Below are positions 32,334 through 43,865 of a DNA stretch of 64,000 nucleotides, in pieces. The stretch comes from Cephalopachus bancanus (taxonomy: Eukaryota; Chordata; Mammalia; Primates; Tarsiidae): positions 992,001 to 1,056,000 of the forward strand of contig JAPVLO010000321.1 in the NCBI GenBank assembly GCA_027257055.1. The letters are read 5' to 3'. The position numbers and the translations under genes are program-made. How positions within the stretch are numbered: position 1 is the stretch's first letter; the number at the start of each line of letters is the position of its first letter. The notes under the pieces are model-generated. The model worked only from the letters and a program-made list of their open reading frames with translations. It was not told where the DNA came from and ran no database searches.

Positions 32334-32611
32334 TTTTTTTTTTTTTTTTTTCTCTGTTGCCCAGACTGGAGTACAGTGGCCGCTCCCGGCCACCGCAGCC
32401 TCGACCTGCTGGACTCAGACGATCCTTCCACTTCAGCCTTCCAAGTAGCCAGAATTACAGGCATATGCTACCATGCCCAGCTGATTTTTTGATTTATTGT
32501 AGAGATGAGGTCTCGCTGCCCAGGCGGGTCTCGAACCCGTGGGCTCAGGCAGTACTCTTGCCTCAGTCTCCTAAAGTGCTGGGATTACAGGCGTGAGCCA
32601 CTGAGCCCAGC
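32334..32611 (-). mobile_element. Alu-type SINE, short-arm variant
   Basis: Reverse copy; first of three SINEs in the same orientation. Confidence 0.92.
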
Positions 32612-32612
32612 T

Positions 32613-32903
32613 CTTTTTTTTGAGTCGGAGTCTTACTCTGTTGTCCAGGCTGGAGTGCAGTGGCATGCTCACGGCCACCACAACCTCTGTCTGCTGGGCT
32701 CAGGTGATCCTTCCACTGCAGCTTTCCAAGTAGTTGGAAATACAGGTGTGCATCACTATGCCTAGCTAATTTTTTAAAATTTATTTAGAAATGAGATCTT
32801 GGCAAGTTGCCCAGGCTGGTCTCGAACCCCTGGGCTCAGGCAGTACTCTTGCTTCAGTCTCCCAAAGTGCTGGGATTACAGGCGTGAGCCACCAAGCCCA
32901 GCT
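32613..32903 (-). mobile_element. Alu-type SINE, tandem
   Basis: Older reverse copy directly abutting the preceding one. Confidence 0.9.
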
Positions 32904-32934
32904 TTGTCTATTAGTGTAAAACTATAACCCTGTT

Positions 32935-33233
32935 TTTTTTTTTTTTTTTTTTTTTTTTGCGTTGGAGTTTCACTCTGTCGCCCAGACTGGAGTGCAGTGG
33001 CCACTCCCAGCCACCGCAACCTTGACCCACTGGGCTCCAGCAATCCTTCCGCCTCAACCTTCCGAGTAGCCGGAATTACAGGCGCGCGCTACCACGCCCA
33101 GCTGATTTTTGATTTATTGTAGAGATGAGGTCTCGCCAAGTTGCCCAGACGAGTCTCGAACCCGCGGGCTCAGGCAATCCACTCACCTCAGCCTCCCAAA
33201 GGCACGGGATTAGGCTGAACCACTGAGCCTGGC
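32935..33233 (-). mobile_element. Alu-type SINE with target-site duplication
   Basis: CpG-rich copy with a 24-base T tract, flanked by CTATAACCCTGTTT on both sides (about 32922-32934 and 33233-33245). Confidence 0.93.
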
Positions 33234-33467
33234 TATAACCCTGTTTCTTGACAGTGACTTTAAAGGAACTTGTCTTGTAGAAGGTCCCACATTCTGGATT
33301 TGTCTGCTTCCTTGTGGGGATCTTCTTCCTCTGTCTTCATGCTGCTTACAAATTGGCAAATGCCAAACACCAAGTAACTGCTCCTCCCCAAGTAATGGGG
33401 ATCGTTGTTGTACAGACCCCCTTCCAGGAAACACGGAAGTGTGGACACTTATACTTTTTGTTCTTAG

Positions 33468-33758
33468 ATTGGCATCAACTACCAGCCCCGCACAGTGGTT
33501 CCTGGGGGTGACCTAGCCGAGGTGCAGCGGGCAGTCTGCATGCCAAGTAATACCACAGCCATTGCTGAAGCCTGGGCCTGCCTTGACCACAGGTTTGGCC
33601 TGATGCACTCCAAGTGGGCATTTGTACACTGGTATATGAGCGAGGGCATGGAGGAAGGGGAGTTCTCTGAGGCCTGAGAGGACCTGGCCACCCTAGAGAA
33701 GGATTATGAAGAAGTAGGCACAGAGTCTATGGACAACAAGGATGAGAGTGAGTTCTAG
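33468..33758 (+). pseudogene. Alpha-tubulin last exon with premature stop
   Basis: Acceptor TTTTTGTTCTTAG ends at 33467. Translation: [69 protein letters not shown], then TGA (33675-33677) where the family has the Arg of SEARED. Beyond the stop the frame continues EDLATLEKDYEEVGTESMDN, then KDESEF and TAG (33756-33758). Tail substitutions ([19 protein letters not shown]) make it an unusual alpha-tubulin C-terminus. Confidence 0.96.
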
Positions 33759-34426
33759 GGGGTCCTGGCACCTGCAGCCCCTGATGCTGAGAGGATGGCG
33801 TCCCTTCTGCCTCAGCCTTCCCCAGTTGTTTATCTCTCAGCTGTGTACCCAACCCCCTGCAAATACAATTGATGTTGTAAGCGTTATGGAACTCTGTGAT
33901 GTGGAATTCTGTATAGGCGGTAGACCTCCTTGAGTCTTCCCAACTTCCTTCATTGTCATTCTAAGTTAAGGGATTGGTTGACCTCTGCAACCAGGGACTG
34001 TGTAGTGGAAGACCAGCACTGCCACCCATCTGTGTGAACAGACCACTCTGACAAATACTCACTGGCTCAGCACCTCGGCTACAGTTTTGTGACTTCATGT
34101 GGGTCCCTATGTACTCCTGGCCCACCTCAAGGAAGGACAACCTTCTAGAGGTTCTGATGAAATGTATCTGCCCCTAGGATCCTGGGATAGAAACTGCTCG
34201 ATTTCAGTGCCTGCAAAAATTAAGCGTTTAAAATCTTTTTTCCTACCTCATGGCCACCAGGGGGCAGTAGAGGTTGAAGTCAAGGGCAGTCTGCAGCAGC
34301 CATCTTACAATTTAGGGCTCTACCCTGATGCCTTGCAAAGAGGCAGGTTCTAAGACATAGGATCCCAAAAACCAGTGGTCCCCAGCTTGGAGCCATAAAT
34401 TATGAAGTATTTCAATAAGAATCAGT
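33759..34426 (+). other. Downstream flank or former 3'UTR of the tubulin locus
   Basis: Unique sequence after the tubulin stop. No AATAAA found in the first 500 bases. Confidence 0.5.
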
Positions 34427-34600
34427 CTGGTGGGCATGGTGACTCACGCCTGTAATCCCAGCACTTTGGGAGGTGGAGGTGAGAGAATTTCCTGAACCCA
34501 GCAGGTTGAAGCTGCAGTTGCAGTGGCTGTCAGCATGCCACTGCACTCCAGCCTGGGAGACAGAGTGAGACTGTCTACTCAAAAAAAAAAAAAAGAAAAA
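34427..34600 (+). mobile_element. Internally deleted Alu-type SINE
   Basis: The left-arm start jumps to the right-arm end (GAACCCAGCAGGTTGAAGCT); about 170 bases remain. Confidence 0.85.
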
Positions 34601-34604
34601 AAGA

Positions 34605-34769
34605 AACAGGGTCTTGCTGTGTTGCCCAGGCTGAAGTGCAGTGGTTATTCTCAGATACAATCATAGCTCACAGCAACTTCAAACTCCTGAGCTCAAGTGA
34701 TTCTTCTGCCTCAGCATCCCCCATAGCCCCAGGTAGCTGGGACTGCAGGCCCGTACAACGATGCCTGCC
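34605..34769 (-). mobile_element. Old Alu arm fragment
   Basis: Reverse fragment closer to ancestral Alu (GGGTCTTGCTGTGTTGCCCA, ATAGCTCACAGCAACTTCAA). Confidence 0.75.
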
Positions 34770-34792
34770 TATGAAGTAATTGTTTCTGTTTC

Positions 34793-35086
34793 TTTTTTTT
34801 TTTTTTTTGAGATGGAGTCTTATTCCGTTGCCTAGGCTGAGGTACGGTAGCATCCTCACAGCCACCCCAGTGTCGATCTGCTGGGCTCCGGTGATCCTTC
34901 TGCCTCAGCCTTCCAAGTAGCCAGAACGACAGGCTTGCGCTACCATGCCTGGCTAATTTTTTATTTATTGTAGAGATGAGGTCTTGTCAAGTTGCCTGAG
35001 CTGGTCTTGAACCTCCGGGCTCAGGCAATCCACTCGCCTTGGACTCCCAAAGTGCTGGAATTATGGGCTGAGCCGCTGAGCCCGGC
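34793..35086 (-). mobile_element. Alu-type SINE
   Basis: Reverse copy; GAAGTAATT repeats lie on both sides. Confidence 0.9.
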
Positions 35087-36205
35087 CCTGAAGTAATTTT
35101 TTAATGTGCCTATGAGCCTTTTAGGCAAGAAGATCTCTTTTATTCTCTCTTATTCTCAAAAGAGTGTCTAATGAGGAAGTTATGAACTATTATTCTAGGG
35201 GCTAGCCATATCTGGTCCCCTATGGTCTTAGAAGTCAGCATATTAGTCAGTAAAAGGTTCTGGCAGTAGCTAAGGGCTTAACAGAGGGCCCCTTCTAGCA
35301 CAGCCCAGATTCAAGGAGACTTCTGTTTAATAATGTGCTTGAAAAGTCCCCTTAGCCAGGCAGAGGTGGCAGGTTTGTGCTCTCTGAAAACATAGGGAAC
35401 CTCCATGGAGCCAGGCTGTGTTCTGGGAAAGATCACTGAGTGGAACCCAGCTCCTACCAGAAGGGTGAGGGCCCCCTATACCCTTGACCTAGCTTTACCT
35501 TCTCTGATATTTGGATATCCAGTTCTAGCATGTGGTTCAGGGTACACTGGGTTTTTTCCTAAAGCACCAATGAGCCTTGGGGCTGCCTGGAAATGCAGCT
35601 TTGCTTTGGGTTCAGGAAACTAGTTGTTAGCTCACAGTATCTGTGAGCCTTGCCTGATTGATCCCTGGGAGGGGTTTGCTGAGAGGATGGCATCCCAGAG
35701 CCCATAGCAGAGTGCTTGGGGTCACAGACTTTGTCCCTTACCATGGAGCTGTCTGCATTCAGGAAAAGCTGTGGACCTATGTGATTGTCAATCCCCAGGC
35801 TTTGGGCCTCTTTCTGTTTTCCCATCTTCCTCTGTATTTGCAGTTCTGAGTATAGAGGTCTGCTAGCCTCCTGCTTGCCTTTCTTCCCCCTTTCCCTCAG
35901 TCCCTAGAAGATGAGACCCTCAGCCTACTTATTCATCTTAATTCCTAATGGCCCAGCTCTGACATGGGTGTGTATCCTCCTTACTTGTGCCCAGTACCCT
36001 CTTTCTTCCATTTTAAGCAACACAAGTCTTCCTTGCTATAGCTATTGACTTTCTACTTTAGAGTCTTTTTCTCCAAAGCTGTTTCTGGTAGACTCTAAAT
36101 CTCCTGGTTCCTCTAGTACTTAAAGGGCTAGGATTAGAGATGGAATTAAGGAATAAAAGGAAAGGAAAGAGGTTAGGAAAATGTGCCCTATTAAAGTGCC
36201 CATTG
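35087..36205. other. Non-genic stretch, SINE-free
   Basis: About 1.1 kb of unique sequence with short unassigned open frames (for example 35658-35849). Confidence 0.5.
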
Positions 36206-36306
36206 GCTGGGCATGGCGACTCACACCTTAATCCCAACTGTTTGAGAGACCAAAATGGGAGGATTGCTTGGGGCCAGGAATTCGACCTTATCTCTACAAA
36301 AAAAAT
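36206..36306 (+). mobile_element. Short Alu-arm fragment
   Basis: GGCTGGGCATGGCGACTCAC to ATCTCTACAAAAAAAAT with an internal deletion. Confidence 0.75.
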
Positions 36307-36951
36307 AAAGGACCTATTATTGTGTCTGTGTCTGTCTGTGTTCAACAAGTGCCTCTAGGCTATTCTGCCAGTATCTTCACCCAAAAACCAGTGAGCTGGC
36401 ATTTTTTTCTTTCTCTTGCAGGACATATGAATTCATACTTATTAGCAGTTCTTCCTCTGTTCAAACCATCATGTAGAGCACTCCTTCCCACAAAGGTGCC
36501 CCCGGCAGCAAGAAGGCAAATGCCCGATGACCCTATGACCTCATGATGTAACGTGACTCATCTTGCTGCTTTTTGGGCAGGGTTGGACTCCTAACCCTGT
36601 GATTAGACACTAGCTATAGAGAGTCAGTTACAAGTGGGGGCAGCAAACTAGATACTTTATTCAGATAAACTGGCAGCCACCATTCCTCTTCTGGTCCCCA
36701 GGTGAAATAGGATATAAGTCATTTTCTAGTCTATGATCCATCCTTCCTTTCTGTACCTTTGAAATAAGCAGGAAGGATTTTTGCTAAAGCTACCTGACCT
36801 TAACTTCCACCCACCCACTTCTAAGTCCCAGTTAGGATCCAGTCCCTGAAGAACCTTGCCTGGAGTTCCTGACAGTGTGAGAATGGAGAAGATGAATTCT
36901 TGCTTGGGAGTTGTGACCTAAAACTTGGAGACGCGTGGAGTCCTAGCAGTT
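36307..36951. other. Non-genic stretch
   Basis: Unique sequence, no feature recognised. Confidence 0.45.
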
Positions 36952-37410
36952 ACCGTTGACCTTTCAACACCATGGCCCTGGGGCATTGACCCCTCTGCAG
37001 TCAAAAACCCATGTATAAGTTTTGAGTCCCCAAAATCTTAACTACTAATAGCCTACTGTTGACCAGAAGTCTTACCAATAATATAGTTGATTAACGCATT
37101 TATATGTTACTTATATTCTATATTCTTACATTAAAGTAAGCTAGAGAAAAAAATGTTAGGAAAGTAATAAAGAGAAATTCACTATTCATTGAGTGGAAGT
37201 GGTTCATCATAGAGGTCTTCATCCTTACTGTTTTCATGTTGTATAGGGAAAGGAGGATTTGGACTTGCTGTCTCAAGGGTGGCAGCGGCAAAAGATGTGG
37301 AGGTGGCAGAAGGAGAGGCAGGCACTCTCAGTATAACTGTTATTGGTAAATGTTCCCACGTAAGTGTACCTGTGAAGTTCAAACTGATGTTTTCCAAGGG
37401 TCAACTGTAT
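36952..37410 (-). mobile_element. Tigger-like (pogo/Tc1) DNA transposon, internally deleted
   Basis: Inverted ends CGTTGACCTTTCAACACCAT (left) and TTCCAAGGGTCAACTGTA (right) match the CAGTTGACCCTTGAACAAC termini of Tigger-family elements. The interior AGCCTACTGTTGACCAGAAG and GTGGTTCATCATAGAGGTCT also fits. The 71-codon minus-strand frame inside is a by-product. Confidence 0.75.
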
Positions 37411-37737
37411 TCTACTTGACACATGATCATAACCATTGCCCTTCCTGGGCTTGGGTCTTTCTCATATATGTCACTGGAGCAGTCAGGCAGCAGATGGACT
37501 CTGGTCCTGGCTGTAACAGGGTCTAAACCTAGGTGACTTCCTGCAGGTGCCATTGCCTTCCACTTGTCACTGCCCCAAGACCCAGGATCCCCATGGGCAG
37601 TGGGCTCCGTGAAGTCCTTGGAGGGGAGGGTGGTTATCCTGCTGGTGATGCAGGTCTGAAGAGAACAGGAAAGTGGCCTCTGTGATGGGGGACAGCACCT
37701 CCAAAATACCTGGCCCATATTATAAATCTAACAAGAA
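37411..37737. other. Non-genic stretch
   Basis: Unique sequence; no family match recognised. Confidence 0.4.
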
Positions 37738-37738
37738 T

Positions 37739-38021
37739 CCAGGCTCGGTGGCTCAGCCTGTAATCCCGCACCTTTGGGAGGCTGAGGTGAGTGGATTGCC
37801 TGAGCCCATGGGTTTGAGACCTGCCTGGGCAGCGAGACCTCACCTCTACAATAAATCAAAAAATCAGCCGGGTGTGGCAGCACATGCCTGTAATTCCGGC
37901 TACTTGGAAGGCTGAGGCGGAAGGATCGCCAGAGCCCAGCAGGTCGAGGCTGCGGTGGCCGGGAGCGGCCACTGCACTCCAGTCTGGGCAACAGAGTGAG
38001 ACTCCAACTCAAAAAACAAAA
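37739..38021 (+). mobile_element. Alu-type SINE, short-arm variant
   Basis: CpG-rich forward copy flanked by AAATCTAACAAGA (about 37724) and AAATCTGACAAGA (about 38024). Confidence 0.93.
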
Positions 38022-38335
38022 ACAAATCTGACAAGAGTGTCGTGTGAAAGGAGAGGAGGTTAGCACTCTCCTTGATAAGGATGCAAGAGGCTCTTGGGCC
38101 TGATGAGAGAATGGTTAAGGCATTGCCACCTATTTTGTGGCCTCTTGCCATTTTTGCATCAACTTGGATGGATTTAGAGTACATCATACTCTATCACAGA
38201 AACAAAGAACTGAGTGCCACATGTTCTTACTCATGTGTACCCTGGACACCTGTCATAACACTACAAAAATGGGATTGGCAGTAGCGGGACTCTGCCGGGA
38301 GAGGTAGGCATATAGTATCAATAAGGGTGCCTGAT

Positions 38336-38630
38336 CCTGCCTGGTGTCATGGCTTAGGCCTGTAATCCTAGCACTTTGGGAGGCAGAGGTGAGAGGATTG
38401 CCTGAGTTCAGGGGTTCAAGACCAGCCAGAGCAACACAGTGAGCCCTCGTCTCTACAATAAATAAAAAAATTAGCTGGGCATGGTGGCGCATGCCTATGG
38501 TTCCAGCTACTTGGAAGACTGAGGCAGAAGGATCATCTGAACCCAGCAGGCCGAGGCTGTGCTGGCAGTGAGCATGCCACTGCACTCCAGTATAGGTAAT
38601 AGAGTGAGATTCCAACTCATAAACAAAATA
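38336..38630 (+). mobile_element. Alu-type SINE, older
   Basis: Forward dimer, first of a tandem pair. Confidence 0.88.
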
Positions 38631-38631
38631 G

Positions 38632-38908
38632 GGGCCGGGCTCTGTGGCTCAGCCTGTAATCCCAGCACTTTGGGAGTCCGAGGCAAATGGATTGCCTGAG
38701 CCTGCCAGTTCGAGACCAGCCCGGGCAACTTGGCGAGACCTAGTCTCTACAATAAATAATTAGCCAGGTGTTGTAGCACACACCTATAGTTCTGGCTACT
38801 TGGAAGGCTGAGGCGGAAGGATCGCCAGAGCCCAGCAGATTGATGCTGGGGTGGCTACCACTGTACTCCAGCCTGAATGATGGAGTGAGACTCTAACTCG
38901 AAAAAAAG
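38632..38908 (+). mobile_element. Alu-type SINE, tandem partner
   Basis: Forward copy with a short linker (CAATAAATAATTAGCC). Confidence 0.88.
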
Positions 38909-39915
38909 GTGGGGGGGCTGATCATAATCTAGGCGATGGGAGGCCCAAAACTTCATCTGTACCTAAACCACTTACGTATGCAATCCTGATTTGTACCTCA
39001 CAACTTAAAAATAAAGACAGTTTCTGATCTCCAAGAACACAGAAGGACCAGGAGACCTCGACTGTTTCTTTTTCGCTAGGCTGCAGACTTCATGAAGTTC
39101 CTCCTGGTTTTCAGTGTGGTTGCTCACCTATACCCTGAACTGTACCTGAGGTACCTGAGACCAGTCTTTTAGATTTGGCTGCTCCAGGGTGTACGCTGTC
39201 TTCAGTTGGATGCATTATAGGTGTCTGCATAAGGTGAGAGACAGAATCTTGGGGCCTGACTGTTCCTATGTGAAGGTCTGCAGCCATCCTTCTATTCTCG
39301 GTTCTCCCCTGTTTACCCACCTTCAGAACCTCCCAGCACTTCCAGCTCCTCAGCCTTTTGGAGACGCTATGATATGACTCATCTTGCTACTTTTAGGCAG
39401 TCAGTGTCCTGCACTAGTCCGCCCACCTGCAGTGAGGAACTACCTGCTATCTCTTCTGTCTTCTTCTTCCTTAAAGCTCAGTAGAATTGGAGTGAGATAT
39501 CTATACAGTGCATAGAGAGCACAGGAGGCCCCAGTCTGGCTGAAGGGAAGTTTCTAGGAGGACTGGCACTTGTACCAGATAGTACAGATGGGTTGGGGTA
39601 CAGGACAAGGTTCAAGGCAGAGACTCTTATAGGAACAGGTATGGAAACCATGAGCATGTTACATTTGGGTGATCTTGAATTGTTTCTAACTGAAATTTGG
39701 GATGGAGGCAGGAGCAGCTAGAGAAAAAGGTACAGAGCTGAGTGACCTTTGTTTTGAATTTTTTTTTCCCCACACATTTATTGGCACCTACTATGAGCCA
39801 TGGATTACTCTCGATGCTAGGGAGCTGATGGGTAGCAAGACGTTTGTACTTTCTCCTGTGTAAAATTTTCAGTGGCTTTCCGGTGTGCACATCCAGGGAT
39901 AACCTGTCCTTAAAG
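38909..39915. other. Non-genic stretch
   Basis: About 1 kb of unique sequence. Near 39770-39850 is an old-repeat-like TTTATTGGCACCTACTATGA segment. Confidence 0.45.
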
Positions 39916-40142
39916 TAGTGCTTCTCAATCTGGGGCAGTGTTGCCCTCCAGGGGATGTTTGGCAATGTTTAGAGACATGTTGGGTTGTCTCAGCTGGGGG
40001 TGGGAGTGTTCTGACACATAACACGTAGAGACCAGGAATGTTGCTCAACATCATGCAAAACACAGGACAGCACTCTCCCACTCCACCTCCCCCCCAGCAA
40101 AGAATTATCCCACCTGGAAATGTCAGAACTGAGACTGAAAAA
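39916..40142 (+). mobile_element. MER5A-like hAT element, second copy
   Basis: Begins AGTGCTTCTCAATCTGGGG, contains GGGATGTTTGGCAATGTTTA and GGACAGCACTCTCCCAC, and ends near AATGTCAGAACTGAGACTGA. Confidence 0.85.
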
Positions 40143-40242
40143 TCTTGCCTTAAAGGATTGCTTGGCAGTTACAAGAAGAGTAGGTTTGTAGGCACAGGAG
40201 AGAGGTTGTGGTAGCAATCAAGGTAAATAAATAGTGTTTAAG

Positions 40243-40534
40243 GCTGGGCCTGGTAGCTCACACCTGTAATCCCAGCACTTTGGGAGGCTGAGGTGAGAGA
40301 ATTGCCTGAGCCCAGGGCTTCGAGACCAGCCTGGGCGACTTGTTGAGGCCTCATCTCTACAGTAAATCAAAAAACTAGCCAGGTGTGGTGGCACCTACCT
40401 GTAGTTCCAGCTACTTGGAAGGCTGAGGCGGAAGGATCACCTGAGCCCAGCAGGTCGAGGCTGTGGTGGCCATGAATGTGCTACTGCGCTCCAGCCTGGG
40501 TGACTGAGTGAAAGATTTCGACTAAAAAAAAAAC
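40243..40534 (+). mobile_element. Alu-type SINE
   Basis: Forward dimer ending in A tract then CCCC. Confidence 0.9.
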
Positions 40535-40706
40535 CCCAAAACAGTGCTTGATTCAGAGCAGTGGGGGGTTGGGGAGGAAGGGAGAGGAAAAGGATTGACA
40601 TGGTGCTTGGAGAGGAGGGTGGTGGATGACTCTCTGCCTTGGAGAGCATGGAGACATTCTCCCTCTCATGTTTCCCATTTGGGTTTGGAGAAGAACCCAG
40701 TTTTAG

Positions 40707-41097
40707 ATGTTGTATTAGTCTGTTGCCATGACAAAGTACCACAGACTATAGCTTGAACAACAGAAATCTGTTTTCTCACATTCTGGAGGCTATAAGTCCA
40801 AGATCAAGGTGTTGGCAGGGTTGTTTTTTTCTGAGACCTCTCTTAGCTTGCTGGTGGTCGTCGTCTTCCAGTGTCTTCACATGGTCTCCCATCTGTATCC
40901 TGATCTCCTCTTCTAAGGACACCAGTGATATTGGATGAGGACCTACTCTTATGACCTCATTTTGCCTTAATTAGCTCTTTAAAGGCCTTAGTTTCAAACG
41001 CAGTCACATTTGGAGGTACTGGGAGTTAAAACTTCAGTATATGAATTTGGGGTGTGGGGAATGGTGGTGGAAGGGACACAAGTTAGTCTGTAACAGG
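40707..41097 (+). mobile_element. Old LTR-like interspersed repeat
   Basis: TGTATTAGTCTGTTGCCATG, AAGTACCACAGACTATAGC, ATTCTGGAGGCTATAAGTCC, GGACACCAGTGATATTGG match a common dispersed mammalian repeat, probably a MaLR-class LTR (class from memory). Confidence 0.6.
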
Positions 41098-42060
41098 CAT
41101 GTTAAGTCTGAGAAGGCTGGGGGCTCACCAGAGCACATTGGATGCTTGGAGATGGTGCTCTGGAACTGAGGAAGTCAGGACTTTGGATCACTGGTGTATG
41201 GGGCTGGCTAGAGCTGAGGGTCACCTGTGGAGAGGACAGAAGGGCAGAAGAGACACGTTATAGAGTGCTTGTAGAGTGCAGCTGCCCACAGGAGGAAGAG
41301 GCTCGCCAGCCCAAGAGAGGAGGGGAGTGTCAAGGGAGAGGATTGTCTTTAGTGCTACCACAGAGGCTGACGGGCACTTGTACAAATACCTTTGTAGGTG
41401 GGAAAAAAGAATTCCTGGCTTGTATGTTCTACTTCAGGTAGAAGGATTCGTATTTTACTCATTCGCGTGAGTGGCAAGAAAGGAGTTAAATGCTGTTCAA
41501 GACTGTTTTCCTCTAGGGGAGTGAGAAGAAGCATCTTGTGAGAACCCACAAGGTGTATGGGTGGTTCCATCGAGCAGCACACAGTTCCCCACCCACTTCT
41601 TTTTTTTAAACACTTAAAAAAAATTTTTAATTTTTTTTCACAAATCCTGCTCTTCTTGATTCCACCCAGTTCTGAGCCCTGATGGGACCCTAGAGTCCCC
41701 AGCCTGGACACTTCCAAGCGGTCCCTGGCACGTGGGGCATGAAACCTACTTGCCCTCTGAATCTGAGCTTAGAAGGGAAAATCAGGAAGAGGAAGTGTGT
41801 CAACCAATCGCAATAAAGTATCATGGGACAAATATGAGTAGAAATGTAAGTAAACATTAGTAAAAGGGTGGGATCAGCAGTTGCTGGGCACTACTGGCAA
41901 TGGGGGGCCCAGGACAACGCAATGTACCTGGTCTACTACTGGGGAGTGAGGGCCAGCTAGAAGCCTACATTTCACCTGGATGCAGCCTGCCTATGTAGCA
42001 AATTCTCACTTGTACCCCACAACTCTACAATAGATAAAGTTTTTTTAAAATGTGAATAAA
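41098..42060. other. Non-genic stretch
   Basis: Unique sequence, SINE-free. Short unassigned open frames on both strands (for example 41355-41717 minus). Confidence 0.45.
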
Positions 42061-42061
42061 A

Positions 42062-42361
42062 GCCGGGCTCGGTGGCTCAGCCTGTAATCCCGCGCCTTTG
42101 GGAGGCTGAGGTGAGTGGATTGCCTGAGTCCGCGGGTTCGAAACCCCCCTGGGCAACTTGTCGAGACCTCATCTCTACAGTAAATCAAAAATCAGCCGGG
42201 CGTGGTAGCGTGCGCCTGTAGTTCCAGCTACTTGGAGGGCTGAGACGGAAGGATCGCCGGAGCCCAGCAGGTCAAGGCTGCAGTGGCCGGGAGCGGCCAC
42301 TGCACTCCAGCAGTCTGGGTGACAGAGTGAGACTCCAACTCAAAAAAAAAAAAAAAAAAAA
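42062..42361 (+). mobile_element. Alu-type SINE, younger
   Basis: CpG-rich forward copy with AATGTG-type flanks on both sides. Confidence 0.93.
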
Positions 42362-43531
42362 GAATGTGTGTTTTAATTCTATCTTGAGTACTGAGCTAGG
42401 GTGAATCCAGTGGGAAGTGGTGAAGATTGGAGCTGGAGCGCCAACTTATGGCTGAAGAAAGATGGTGACCACCTCAGACCATAGATGTCTGGGAATTAAA
42501 GGTCAAGGGACGGTAACAGAGGTAATTCCTCATGTCCTGGGCACCTTATTTCACAGTGAGGCTGGCTCATTCTTACCACCCTGGGAGAGAGAGAACCAAA
42601 GTTAGAAACAAAACTAGTGACAAAGTTCTGGGCCCCAAGGTAAGAAGACTCTCTCTCTGTCACTTTCTGGGGCACTCTGACCACCCCTAGGAGCAGGCTA
42701 GGGGATGAAGGGTGCAGGCTCAACTGTGGACTTGAACATCTGTTCAGGACGCAGCAGGACTCTTAGCTGAGGTGGCAGCGTGAGGTTTCTTCACTGACAT
42801 GAATGAGGAAGCTGTGAGCATGTGTTTCCTCTTCCTTCCCTGCCTCTCCCCAGTCCTCAGTCTTTGGGAAGAAAGACTGTGCAGCCTATCAGCCCATGGG
42901 AAAAGAGATGACCCATCTCTCTCACTTGGGGGAGGGGTGGAGACCTTGTGAAGCAATTCTCTCCTTTGGCTGCTCTCCTTGCCTGTAAATTGAGGGACTT
43001 GGACTAGATCTCTAGTTAAGAACATTCTCTCTGTTTCTGTGGAGAAGAATGTAGAACTTGAATAACTGGGAAGAAATTGGAAGACAAAGCCATCTTAGAT
43101 GTAGACATTCTCTTCCCCTGCCCCTTGCCCCCCCCATCCCCCCACCCCACATCCCACACTCCACCTTCCTCACTGATCTGGAATCTGACTTTTTTTTTTT
43201 TTTTAACCCCATCAAGTCTGAGCAGGCTCCCTGCCCAGGCAAGCTCCTTAAGGGTTGTGGCTGCCTCCTCTGGGAGGAGCTGCTCTCAGCCTGTCAGAAA
43301 GGCAGCGGGCAAGTCCCATGAAGGGTTTCATGTGGCAACAAATAAAGGGAGGACAGACCCTGGCCCATATGGTCATGAGAATGTTCTGCAGTATCCCACC
43401 AAGGAATAGTCCACCCCTGAAGGCTGGACCCCTTGGAGTGGATGTTAGTTAGCTCCAAGTACAAGCCGTGTCTAATTGCTACGATTAAGGCTCTGCAGAG
43501 GTGGGGTGGGAGGGTCAGTGTGATTGGCTTT
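42362..43531. other. Non-genic stretch
   Basis: About 1.2 kb without young SINEs; pyrimidine-rich segment at 43110-43205. No gene recognised. Confidence 0.45.
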
Positions 43532-43546
43532 CAAAGGGACAGAGCA

Positions 43547-43848
43547 AGCCGGCTCGGTGGCTCAGCCTGTAATCTCGCGCCTTGGGAGGCTGAGGTGAGT
43601 GGATTGCCTGAGCCTGTGGGTTCGAGACACGCCTGTGCAACTTGGTGAGACCTCATCTCTACAATAAATCAAAAATTAGCCGGACGTGGTAGTGCGCGCC
43701 TGTAGTTCCAGCTACTCGGAAGGCTGAGGCGGAAGGATCGCCGGAGCCCAGCAGGTCGAGGCTGCGGTGGCCGGGAGCAGCCACTGCACTCCGGTCTGGG
43801 CGACAGAGTGAGACTCTAACTCAAAAGACAAAAAAAAAAAAAAACACA
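43547..43848 (+). mobile_element. Alu-type SINE with target-site duplication
   Basis: CpG-rich copy flanked by CAAAGGGACAGAGCA (43532-43546 and 43849-43863). Confidence 0.95.
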
Positions 43849-43865
43849 CAAAGGGACAGAGCAGC

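Larger units (their letters stand above)
18308..33758 (+). pseudogene. Non-processed alpha-tubulin pseudogene
   Basis: Alpha-tubulin pairs with beta-tubulin to form microtubules. Here the exon-intron structure is kept, so it arose by decay or duplication of a real gene, not by retroposition. Seen pieces: exon 1 (ATG), exon 2 at 26292-26513, exon 3 at 27980-28406 (split by a SINE) and the last exon at 33468-33758. The large exon for roughly residues 125-352, with most of the GTPase core, is not found between 28407 and 33467. Lesions include a one-base deletion and lost donor in exon 2, a stop and frameshift in exon 3, and a CGA-to-TGA type stop in the last exon. The terminal exon starting at (I/V)GINYQP suggests a TUBA3- or TUBA8-like organisation (from memory). 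The C-terminal tail ends in Phe, as in TUBA8, but I cannot assign a paralogue. Confidence 0.9.

Noticed and set aside
35658..35849. 63-residue frame considered as an exon
   Set aside because: No family match, no supporting splice signals, no neighbour exons.
43077..43409. 110-residue frame near a pyrimidine-rich tract
   Set aside because: Open because of the C/T-rich run; no recognisable protein features.
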